In this document: positions 1 through 5,692 of the stretch, piece by piece
Position numbering within the stretch: position 1 is the first letter of the stretch
Layout of the letters: each line of letters starts with the position of its first letter
Assembly (NCBI GenBank): GCA_934255515.1
Contig: CAKQON010000087.1
Location: 1-6,038, forward strand
DNA: 6,038 bases
Origin: an uncultured Sutterella sp.
Lineage (GTDB): Bacteria; Pseudomonadota; Gammaproteobacteria; Burkholderiales; Burkholderiaceae_F
Reading direction: 5' to 3'
Position numbers and translations under genes: made by a program
Notes under the pieces: generated by a model
Databases searched by the model: none
What the model was told of the DNA's origin: nothing
Seen by the model: only the letters and a program-made list of their open reading frames with translations

Positions 1-75
1 AAAGCCCTCACTGAGCTCAGACTACAACCTACTTTTTAAGAACAAAATCGGCGAAAGCTCACTTGACATTCACCG
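1..75. mobile_element. Possible end of an inserted element next to truncated mmuM
   Basis: This stretch is visibly more AT-rich than the rest of the window and replaces the expected continuation of the homocysteine S-methyltransferase gene. On the plus strand, frame 1 is open from base 1 and ends in TAA at 37-39 after KALTELRLQPTF, which could be the C-terminus of a protein such as a transposase encoded to the left. The 36 bases between that stop and the junction would then be the element's end. No transposase motif, terminal inverted repeat or target duplication can be verified because the element lies outside the window. The break in mmuM homology is seen; the mobile-element reading is inference. 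A simple deletion fusing mmuM to unrelated DNA is the main alternative. Confidence 0.3.
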
Positions 76-237
76 CTCGCGCACGTATTCAGGATGCTCG
101 ATCAGCGCGCGGGCGCTCCAGAGCGAGTCGTTCAGAACCATGCCGAGAGACTCAAGGGCGGTCGACATGGCGCCGTCGATGATGAGCGCGCCGCGGCGCT
201 CAATGATTTCAGCCATCGGATGACGGGTGGGAATCAT
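70..237 (-). pseudogene. mmuM: Truncated homocysteine S-methyltransferase (N-terminal remnant)
   Basis: The 55-residue frame matches the start of the MmuM/homocysteine S-methyltransferase family, which moves a methyl group from S-methylmethionine (or SAM) to homocysteine to make methionine. Visible family features are the glycine-containing first strand LIIDGAMSTALES (residues 18-30), then LNDSLWSARALIEHPEYVRE (35-54), which parallels LxDxLWSAKxLxExPxLIRE in E. coli MmuM. Family members run about 300 residues and continue with VHLDYxxAGA; here residue 55 is Arg and a TGA follows. The barrel and the zinc-binding cysteines near the C-terminus are missing, so the product cannot be an active enzyme. 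A good ribosome-binding site (CCGGAGA, about 7 nt before ATG) supports the start. It lies downstream of two metQ-like genes on the same strand, fitting a methionine acquisition locus, but a terminator separates it from them, so it probably had its own promoter in 238-330. The family call is strong; the cause of truncation is not known. Confidence 0.8.
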
Positions 238-330
238 GGATTGTCTCCGGAAATTGAATGCACTACGCAGATTTGAATCCTGTCGGGCAGAGGGAGCTGC
301 CGGAATGTCGGGAATTTTTAGCCCGAAGCG

Positions 331-367
331 GAAAAAGCGCCGCTCATCATTCTGAACGACGCTTTCC
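331..367 (-). terminator. Intrinsic terminator after the second metQ-like gene
   Basis: Read on the minus strand, AAGCGTCGTTC (364-354) pairs with GAGCGGCGCTT (345-335) around an 8-nt loop. The stem is 11 bp with two G-U wobbles, and a T run (336-332) follows. It lies about 32 nt past the stop codon at 399. The wobbles pair only in the minus-strand RNA, which fixes the direction. It should end metQ transcription before the mmuM remnant. Confidence 0.8.
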
Positions 368-398
368 TTAAGCTTCTCAGACTGCTGGAATCAGGAGC

Positions 399-1271
399 TT
401 AGTTCTGGGCTTCCCAGGCGGGCAGAATCTGACCGTTGAACTTGCCGCGGATGAATTCGGCAACTTCAGGCGACTGATAGGCCTTCACGAACGCCTTCAC
501 GGGCTCGCTCTCGACATTGTCCGGACGTGCGGCAATGATGATGAGCGCGAAAGGCGCATCAAAGGATTCAAAGTAGAAGCCCTGCTTCTTCACGTCGAGG
601 CCGCCCGAAACGGCGTAGTTCATCGGCACGCAGGCGATGTCGAGGTCGCTGATGCTGATCGGAAGCTGCGCGGCCTCGAGCTCGACGAGCTGGAGCTTCT
701 TCGGGTTCTCCGCGACGTCGTGCACGGTCGGGAGCGCCGGAGCGCCTTCCTTCACCTTGACGAGACCAGCCTTCTCAAGAAGGATGATGGCGCGTCCGCC
801 GTTCGAGGGATCGTTCGGGATGGCGACCTTCGCGCCCTCAGGGATCGCCTCGAGCGAATGGATCTTGTTCGAATAGAGGCCCATCGGCTGAACCACCGCC
901 TTGGCGGCGACCACAAGGTTCGTACCCTTCTGGCGGTTGAAGTTCTGCAGGAACGGCTCATGCTGATAGACGGCGATGTCAAGCTGCTTTTCAGCGAGCG
1001 CGGTATCAGGCGTGATGTAGTCGGTGAATTCAACGACCTCAACGTCGAGGCCGTTCTTTTTGGCGACTTCAGCGGCCTTCGTCACGATGTCGGCGTGGGG
1101 ACCTGCCGTCACCGCGATCTTCACCTTCGCGGGAGCAGCGGCCTTGGGCGCAGCGGAGGAAGCGGCGGCGGGCGCCTTTTCATCGGCCTTGCCGCAGGCG
1201 GCGAGGAAGGGAGCCGCGGCAAAGGCGGCGGCGAGGGCAACGGAGCGCTTGAGGAATACACGTTTCTGCAT
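399..1271 (-). CDS. metQ: MetQ/NlpA-family methionine-binding lipoprotein (second copy)
   Basis: This is a 290-aa substrate-binding lipoprotein of the NlpA/MetQ family, the periplasmic component of a MetNIQ-type ABC importer for L- and D-methionine. A Sec/lipoprotein signal (MQKRVFLKRS, hydrophobic residues 11-22) ends in the lipobox LAAC with lipidated Cys26. An Ala/Pro/Lys-rich linker follows (27-49), which probably spaces the domain from the membrane. Family motifs are EFTDYITPDTALAEKQLD (81-98), YQHEPFLQNF (102-111), the hallmark IPNDPSNGGRA (151-161), LELEAAQLP (196-204) and MNYA (217-220). Length is slightly above E. coli MetQ (271 aa), mostly because of the linker. The ribosome-binding site is weak (CCGGA about 9 nt before ATG), but no other start preserves the signal peptide. 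It has its own leader after the upstream terminator and its own terminator downstream, so it is a single-gene unit. Substrate could be methionine or a related compound; family confidence is high, exact ligand uncertain. Confidence 0.9.
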   Translation of the reverse strand: MQKRVFLKRSVALAAAFAAAPFLAACGKADEKAPAAASSAAPKAAAPAKVKIAVTAGPHADIVTKAAEVAKKNGLDVEVVEFTDYITPDTALAEKQLDIAVYQHEPFLQNFNRQKGTNLVVAAKAVVQPMGLYSNKIHSLEAIPEGAKVAIPNDPSNGGRAIILLEKAGLVKVKEGAPALPTVHDVAENPKKLQLVELEAAQLPISISDLDIACVPMNYAVSGGLDVKKQGFYFESFDAPFALIIIAARPDNVESEPVKAFVKAYQSPEVAEFIRGKFNGQILPAWEAQN

Positions 1272-1487
1272 GATTGAAATCCGGTTCTGTAGTGTTTAAG
1301 CGAGGGCGGGCGCATCCGCGCCGGCGTGGTCTGCTGCCGGTGCGGGGCCTCTGGCCCGGGATTAGAGAGAACGGATCCGCGACCCGTTTCGAAATCATGC
1401 CTGAGGGCGTCCTGCCGTGCCGGAGAAATTGACTGACTGCAGGTAATACCGCAAGTCTCCTGAGGCATCAGGAAAGGCCTGCGCAGA
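1272..1487 (-). promoter_or_regulatory. Hairpin-rich leader/promoter region of the second metQ-like gene
   Basis: This gene-free stretch lies between the terminator of the first metQ and the ATG at 1271. Minus-strand RNA can form three adjacent stems. Hairpin A is GGGCC-AGA-GGCCC (1357-1345). Hairpin B is CCGCACCGGC paired with GCCGGCGCGG (1345-1316; 9 of 10 pairs, 10-nt loop). Hairpin C is GGCGC-GGAT-GCGCC (1322-1309). B and C share bases 1316-1322 and cannot coexist. A candidate -10 TCTAAT (minus) lies just upstream of hairpin A, without a convincing -35. A near-palindrome CCTGAGGCATCAGG lies at 1459-1472. I see no match to SAM-I, SAM-II or SAH riboswitch consensus. A regulatory role is inference. 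Confidence 0.4.
1459..1472. promoter_or_regulatory. Inverted repeat CCTGA-N4-TCAGG, possible operator
   Basis: CCTGA and TCAGG form a perfect 5-bp inverted repeat with a 4-nt spacer, upstream of the second metQ-like gene. A related copy ATGCCTGAGG occurs at 1397-1406. Spacing and size suit a small dimeric regulator, but no known methionine regulator site (for example MetR TGAA-N5-TTCA) matches. It could equally be chance or one instance of the frequent CCTCAGG word. Confidence 0.2.
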
Positions 1488-1535
1488 GTAAAAAAGAGCC
1501 TCCCCGCCGCCACTAAGGTTCGGGAAGGCTCTTTT
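1488..1535 (-). terminator. Strong intrinsic terminator after the first metQ-like gene
   Basis: The arms AAAGAGCCT (1493-1501) and AGGCTCTTT (1526-1534) pair perfectly. Beyond them the stem extends through CCCG (1503-1506) and CGGG (1521-1524), interrupted by one position that is a G-U wobble in minus-strand RNA, giving about 14 bp with a 14-nt loop. On the minus strand a run of T follows (1495-1490). It lies about 46 nt past the stop of the first metQ gene. The plus strand also ends in CTCTTTT, so weak bidirectional action is possible. Confidence 0.85.
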
Positions 1536-1580
1536 GCTCTTTTGATCAATGCGCTTGAAAGAAATCAAGCGGTCGGAAGA

Positions 1581-2414
1581 TCAGAAGGTCGGCAGAAGCG
1601 ACCCCTGGTACTTCTCTTCAATGAATTTCCTCAGTTCAGGCGAATTCATGAGTTCCTTCAGGGTCTGGATTTCCGGGCGCGAGGCTTCGCCCGCGCGGAT
1701 CGCGACCACATTGGCGTAGGGCGAATCCTTTGCTTCTATCGCGATCGAGTCCTTCACGGGGTTGAGCCCCGCTCCGAGCGCGAAGTTGCAGTTGATGACG
1801 CCCATCGCGACGTCGTCGAGCGAGCGCGGCAGCTGCGCAGCCTCGACCTCGATGATCTTGAGGTTCTTCGGATTTTCGACAATGTCGGCCGGCGTCACGA
1901 AGAGGTTATTGGGGTCGTTGAGCTTGATGAGCCCGAGGTGCTGCAGAAGCAGAAGCGCGCGGCCGCCGTTCGTCGGGTCGTTCGGAATCGAAACCGAGGC
2001 CCCGTCGGGAATCGCCTTCGGGTCCTTCAGGGTCTTCGAATAGACCGCGATCGGCGCGATGAAGACCGGCACGAGGCTCTCGAGCTTGAGGTTGTGCTGC
2101 TTCATGAAGTCGTCGAGATAGGGCTTGTGCTGGAAGAAGTTCGCATCGAGCGACTTGTCGGCAAGCGCCATGTTGGGCTGAATGTAGTCGGAGAATTCAA
2201 CGACCTTGAGTTCGACCCCCTTCTCGGTGAACTTAGGCTTCAGGAAATTCATGATGTCGCCGCCCGGCACGGGAGAGACGCCGATGGTGAGTGTCTTCGC
2301 TGCCGCAGCCGCCTTGGGCGCGGCCGCCTCGTCCTTTCCGCCGCATCCGGCGAGGCTGAAGGCGATGCCTGTCGCAACGCAGAGCGCGGCAAAAGGCTTC
2401 AAGTGCTTGAACAT
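1581..2414 (-). CDS. metQ: MetQ/NlpA-family methionine-binding lipoprotein (first copy)
   Basis: This 277-aa lipoprotein belongs to the NlpA/MetQ family of periplasmic binding proteins that feed methionine to a MetNI ABC transporter. The signal peptide (MFKHLKPF, hydrophobic residues 9-21) ends in lipobox LAGC with Cys24, followed by a short Ala/Lys linker. Family motifs are VVEFSDYIQPNMALADKSLD (71-90), FQHKPYLDDF (94-103), the hallmark IPNDPTNGGRAL (143-154), VEAAQLPRSLDD (190-201) and NFALGAGLNP (210-219). Length is close to E. coli MetQ. A good ribosome-binding site (TGAGGAAG, about 6 nt before ATG) supports the start. It shares most motifs with the copy downstream (399-1271) but differs widely elsewhere, so the two are old paralogues rather than a recent duplication. 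A strong terminator follows it, so the copies are likely expressed separately. No metN or metI lies nearby. It is transcribed divergently from the acyl-CoA synthetase gene. Confidence 0.92.
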   Translation of the reverse strand: MFKHLKPFAALCVATGIAFSLAGCGGKDEAAAPKAAAAAKTLTIGVSPVPGGDIMNFLKPKFTEKGVELKVVEFSDYIQPNMALADKSLDANFFQHKPYLDDFMKQHNLKLESLVPVFIAPIAVYSKTLKDPKAIPDGASVSIPNDPTNGGRALLLLQHLGLIKLNDPNNLFVTPADIVENPKNLKIIEVEAAQLPRSLDDVAMGVINCNFALGAGLNPVKDSIAIEAKDSPYANVVAIRAGEASRPEIQTLKELMNSPELRKFIEEKYQGSLLPTF

Positions 2415-2733
2415 AGTGCTTCCTCAAAATCCAGGTGTCCGGACCCGGAGCCGGTGAGGCCCTCAAGTCCGCGAATATCCTATTTGATTCAGAATACCAA
2501 CGGAAGGCGCGCTGCGCCTAAGTAAAACACCCAATCCAACACCGCCGCGGGCGGACTTCCCTCTGGTTGTAAGGAAGTCTTCGCTTCAATGCGAAAACTC
2601 GCCCTGAGGTTAAGCATTTCGGCCGACGCCTCCCGCCCGGCCGCTTCGATACAATCAAAAAATCTGTCTTCAGAGCGGCGAAGCCGAAAGAGCCTTCGCT
2701 CTCCTCAACCCTACTCCAAAGGAACTTCATCCC
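2415..2733. promoter_or_regulatory. Divergent intergenic region between metQ and the acyl-CoA synthetase
   Basis: This 319-bp region has no gene I can support. An AT-rich patch at 2471-2506 is the likely metQ promoter on the minus strand; possible elements are TTGGTA (2500-2495) with TATTCG 17 nt on, or TTCCGT with TAGGAT, all imperfect. A run of small hairpins follows: GGCGC-GCT-GCGCC (2506-2518), CCGCC-GCG-GGCGG (2542-2554), GACTTCC-N12-GGAAGTC (2554-2579) and TTCGC-N6-GCGAA (2580-2595). On the plus strand TACAAT at 2650-2655 is a good -10 for the synthetase gene, though its -35 is poor. Whether the hairpins are operators or RNA structure cannot be told from sequence alone. Confidence 0.4.
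2650..2655 (+). promoter_or_regulatory. Candidate -10 element of the acyl-CoA synthetase gene
   Basis: TACAAT differs from TATAAT at one base and lies in a small AT-rich pocket inside GC-rich DNA, 78 nt before the ATG. No good -35 is found at 16-18 nt, so activator dependence or another start site is possible. Confidence 0.3.
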
Positions 2734-4857
2734 ATGCTGCTCGACTCCATTCTGAAGCCCAGGGCCGTTGCCGTCGTCGGCGCCTCCACGAGGCCCCATA
2801 CCATCGGCTCCGATCTTCTCAAGCGCCTCATTGAGTTCGGCTTCAAAGGCGGCATCTACCCGGTCAATCCCAAGGGCGGCGAGATCGAGGGCCTCCAGGC
2901 CTATAAGACGGTCGCGGACCTCCCCGACGGCGTCGACCTTGCCGTGATCGTCGTCAACGCCTCGCGCGTGCTTGAAGCGGTCGACCAGTGCCATGCGAAG
3001 GGCATCAAGGGCCTTGTCGTCATCTCTGCGGGCTTCAAGGAAACGGGCGCCGAAGGCGCGAAGCTCGAGCTCGAGCTTCTCGAGCGCGTGCGCGCCCACG
3101 GCATGCGGATGGTCGGTCCCAACTGCCTCGGCGTCGTCAACACCAACCCGGACATTTCGCTCGACGCGTGCTTCGCCGAAAGCCTCCCCGTCGCGGGCGA
3201 CATCGGCTTCGTGTCGCAGTCGGGCGCCTTGGGCGGCGGCATCCTCAATATTCTGAAGGACCTCAACCTCGGCTTCGCGCAGTTCGTCTCGATCGGCAAC
3301 CAGGCGGACGTGAACGCTGAAACCGCGCTCGAATACTGGGAAAACGACCCGGAAGTGAAGCAGATTCTGCTCTACATGGAATCGATCCCTGATCCGGTCA
3401 ACTTCCGTCGTCTTGCGTCCCGCATCTCGAAGAAGAAGCCCGTTCTTGCCTTGAAGGCGGGACGCTCCGCCGCGGGCGCTTCGGCCGCGTCCTCACACAC
3501 CGGGTCCCTCGCGGGCGGCGACCGCGCCGCCGACGCTCTTTTGAAGCAGTCGGGCGTCATCCGCGAGCTTTCCCTTCGCGAACTCTTCTCGAGCGCCAAG
3601 GTCTTTGCGAACTGCCCGATTCCGAAGGGCGACCGCGTGGCGATCGTCACCAACTCGGGCGGCCCCGGCATCATGGCGACGGACGCCATCTGCGGCCACG
3701 GTATGCAAATGGCCCGGATTTCCGACGAAACGAAGGCGAAGCTGCGCGAATTTCTCCCGGCCGCCGCGTCCGTCAAGAACCCCGTCGACATGATCGCTTC
3801 GGCGCCACTTGAGCACTACCGCCGCACGGTGGAAACGGTGCTCGCCGACCCGGAAGTCGACATGGTGATGGTGATCTACCTGCCCTTCCTCGGCTTGAAG
3901 GACATCGACGTTGCTCAGGCCCTCATGGAAATCCGCGCCGCGCACCCCGAAAAGCCCATCGTCGGCGTCTTCATGACGACGAGCGAATTCTTCTCGAAGC
4001 TTTCCGAGATGAAGGTGACAGTGCCCTTCTACATGTATTCCGAGGAAGCCGCTGACGCGATGAAGCGCCTCAACGACCAGCGGCTCTGGATGGCCCGCCC
4101 CGAGGGCGAGTTCCCGGAACTGCCGGAAGACACGAACCGCGTGATGCAGATCTTCCGCACGGCGGCCAACGATGGCCGCTGCGAGCTCACCACGCGCGAA
4201 TCGCTCGACGTGCTCGACGCCGCGGGCGTTCGCATCTGCCGGAGCGGCATGGCCCATTCCGAGGACGAGGCGGTCGCCGTTGCAGAGAAGACCGGCTACC
4301 CCGTCGTCATGAAGATGACCTCGAAGACCACGTCCCACAAGACAGACGTCGGGGGCGTTCGAGTCGGGATCGCGAGCGAGGAGGATCTTCGCCGCGAATA
4401 CCGCGACCTCATCGGGAAGCTCGAGGCAAAGGGGCTCCTTGAAGGCCTCGAAGGCGTCCTCATTCAGGAAATGGTGAAGTCGAAGCGCGAGCTCGTCACG
4501 GGCATCGCCACCGACCCGCAGTTCGGGCCCATGGTGATGTTCGGCCTCGGCGGCGTCTTCGTCGAGGTTCTGAAGGACGTGGCCTTCCGCCTTGCACCCT
4601 TGACCGACATCGACGCGAAGGATCTCATTCATTCGGTGAAGTGCGTGAAGCTCCTCGAGGGCGCTCGCGGCTTCACGCCGGCGCAGATGGACAAGGTCGA
4701 GGAAACGCTCCTCAGGATCTCGCAGCTCGCTCACGTGCACCGCTTCGTGAAAGAACTCGACATCAATCCGCTCATGATCTCAGACAAGGACGGCGAGCCC
4801 ATTGCGGTCGACGCCCGCATTGCCTTTGACCCGGAAGCGGTCAAGCTCGCGCTCTAA
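2734..4857 (+). CDS. NDP-forming acyl-CoA synthetase (acetate-CoA ligase, ADP-forming; fused alpha-beta)
   Basis: This 707-aa cytoplasmic enzyme belongs to the ADP-forming acyl-CoA synthetase superfamily, which interconverts acyl-CoA + ADP + Pi with acid + CoA + ATP. Domain order is an N-terminal CoA-binding Rossmann domain (about 5-130; VAVVGAST at 13-20, YPVNPKG at 42-48, VGPNCLG at 127-133), succinyl-CoA-ligase-like domains (about 150-290 and 300-450) and a C-terminal ATP-grasp domain (about 485-705). The phosphohistidine motif SSHTGSLAGGD places the catalytic His at 255, as in the family. In the ATP-grasp part, VVMKMTSKTTSHKTDVGGV (524-542) carries His535, and GLGGVFVEVLKDVAFRLAPL (604-623) and DINPL (676-680) are typical. 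Members with a GNAT domain (Pat/YfiQ protein acetyltransferases) are near 900 aa; that domain is absent here, so this is a metabolic synthetase. A ribosome-binding site AAGGA lies about 10 nt before ATG. It appears monocistronic. Acetate is the default substrate; other short or aryl acids are possible. Confidence 0.93.
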   Translation: MLLDSILKPRAVAVVGASTRPHTIGSDLLKRLIEFGFKGGIYPVNPKGGEIEGLQAYKTVADLPDGVDLAVIVVNASRVLEAVDQCHAKGIKGLVVISAGFKETGAEGAKLELELLERVRAHGMRMVGPNCLGVVNTNPDISLDACFAESLPVAGDIGFVSQSGALGGGILNILKDLNLGFAQFVSIGNQADVNAETALEYWENDPEVKQILLYMESIPDPVNFRRLASRISKKKPVLALKAGRSAAGASAASSHTGSLAGGDRAADALLKQSGVIRELSLRELFSSAKVFANCPIPKGDRVAIVTNSGGPGIMATDAICGHGMQMARISDETKAKLREFLPAAASVKNPVDMIASAPLEHYRRTVETVLADPEVDMVMVIYLPFLGLKDIDVAQALMEIRAAHPEKPIVGVFMTTSEFFSKLSEMKVTVPFYMYSEEAADAMKRLNDQRLWMARPEGEFPELPEDTNRVMQIFRTAANDGRCELTTRESLDVLDAAGVRICRSGMAHSEDEAVAVAEKTGYPVVMKMTSKTTSHKTDVGGVRVGIASEEDLRREYRDLIGKLEAKGLLEGLEGVLIQEMVKSKRELVTGIATDPQFGPMVMFGLGGVFVEVLKDVAFRLAPLTDIDAKDLIHSVKCVKLLEGARGFTPAQMDKVEETLLRISQLAHVHRFVKELDINPLMISDKDGEPIAVDARIAFDPEAVKLAL

Positions 4858-4860
4858 GAT

Positions 4861-4932
4861 TCAGTCCGGACGACTGACCTCAATCCAGCGGCTTCGCGCG
4901 GAATTCTCCCGCCCGAAGCCGCTTTTCTTTCT
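4861..4932 (+). terminator. Rho-independent terminator of the acyl-CoA synthetase gene
   Basis: AGCGGCTTCG (4887-4896) pairs perfectly with CGAAGCCGCT (4914-4923). Inside, GCGG and CCGC add four pairs after one mismatch, closing a 7-nt loop. TTTTCTTTCT follows. A smaller perfect hairpin TCAGTC-N5-GACTGA (4861-4877) sits between the stop codon and this structure and may protect the mRNA end. Only the plus strand has a T run after the main stem. Confidence 0.9.
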
Positions 4933-5022
4933 AAAATGGACTGAACCGTCCACATGATCCGGAATCGCCTCCAATACGGTATTCCGCTCAGAACGAACGA
5001 TCCCGAAGTCCTCAGGCCGGCA

Positions 5023-5028
5023 TAAAAT
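5023..5028 (+). promoter_or_regulatory. Candidate -10 element before the 206-aa gene
   Basis: TAAAAT is one base from consensus and lies 24 nt before the ATG at 5053, so a transcript would have a very short leader. The upstream -35 position is poor. The short leader and missing Shine-Dalgarno may mean leaderless-like initiation, or that translation begins at a later ATG. Confidence 0.3.
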
Positions 5029-5052
5029 AAGACCTGTTCTCATTTTCGTTTC

Positions 5053-5673
5053 ATGCTTGATTTCAGTCATTACGCGCTTTACGACTCAGCCCGGACGATG
5101 CGTCTCTCGCTGGAACCCATGACGCGCACGCAGATGCTCGCAGACTTCCCCGGAGAAATCGTTATTTCCTCGCCGCTTCTGGCGGCCCGGCTTGGGTGCG
5201 AGGTAGCGGATGCTGAAGCGATGCAGAGACGCAGAGAGGAATTCGCCACTCTAGACGAGGAGAGCGCCCTCAGGATCTGGCTCAACCGGACCCCGGCGCG
5301 GGACGGACGCATTGCTTATGTTTCCGCTCCCGACTCGCTCCCCGACGTCGAAGAGGAGCCCGACTGGGGCATTTCTAGCGCAGGCTTTCTGATCGGAAGC
5401 GTCGCCGAAATTGCCGGGTGGGTGAAGCGCATGACGGATGCAGACGACCCCGCGTCCATCCTCCGCGAGCTCTCGCGCATTCTTTCCGGATGCTCCGAGC
5501 CCCCGCATGCCGCTCAGCTCACTGATCTCTCAACGGGCGCCGTCATCATGACCTGGCCCGTGAGATGCGCGAATCCCATTCATGCGCTCTCCGCCGCAGC
5601 CGAAAGCTGGCCGGAGGTGAGATATCGGGAAGAGGACTTTGACTTTTCTCTCAAAAGCGATCTTGCCGATTGA
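5053..5673 (+). CDS. Hypothetical protein, 206 aa, unrecognised
   Basis: I do not recognise this protein. It is acidic overall, has no signal peptide or clear membrane segment, and is probably cytoplasmic. Visible features are a region rich in charged residues (about 50-72), an acidic stretch DVEEEPDW (98-105), a Gly-rich hydrophobic stretch SSAGFLIGSVAEIAGWVKRM (108-127) that looks amphipathic rather than transmembrane, and an acidic end EEDFDFSLKSDLAD. The ATG at 5053 has no Shine-Dalgarno sequence; ATG at 5098 (192 aa) or 5119 (184 aa) are real alternatives, also with weak sites. GC-rich third codon positions through the frame and the stop 19 bp before the next gene support a real gene. 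It begins a probable two-gene operon after the synthetase terminator. Function is unknown. Confidence 0.6.
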   Translation: MLDFSHYALYDSARTMRLSLEPMTRTQMLADFPGEIVISSPLLAARLGCEVADAEAMQRRREEFATLDEESALRIWLNRTPARDGRIAYVSAPDSLPDVEEEPDWGISSAGFLIGSVAEIAGWVKRMTDADDPASILRELSRILSGCSEPPHAAQLTDLSTGAVIMTWPVRCANPIHALSAAAESWPEVRYREEDFDFSLKSDLAD

Positions 5674-5692
5674 CCTCAGGAATTTGACTCTC

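Noticed and set aside
720..1277. 185-aa open frame on the plus strand over the second metQ gene
   Set aside because: It is antisense to a conserved MetQ/NlpA coding sequence and has biased composition with no family signature.
1272..1487. Known SAM or SAH riboswitch before the methionine uptake gene
   Set aside because: I looked for conserved core sequences of these classes and found none; only generic GC hairpins are visible.
1121..1549. 142-aa minus-strand frame spanning the leader of the second metQ
   Set aside because: It crosses an intrinsic terminator and overlaps the metQ signal-peptide region in another frame; its Pro/Arg/Ser-rich C-terminus is a GC artefact.
1542..2525. 327-aa open frame on the plus strand over the first metQ gene
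   Set aside because: It is the antisense shadow of a clear lipoprotein gene. Its Arg/Asp/Val-rich composition mirrors the codons of the real gene, and it runs through the metQ promoter.
3493..4740. Long 415-aa open frame on the minus strand inside the acyl-CoA synthetase gene
   Set aside because: It is antisense to a complete, well-conserved enzyme, has a His/Asp/Glu/Arg-rich low-quality composition typical of GC-rich antisense frames, and no homology I recognise.
5639..5692. TTG start extending the 78-aa protein upstream
   Set aside because: It would overlap the preceding gene and lacks a better ribosome-binding site than the ATG at 5693; the repeat structure begins only after that ATG.
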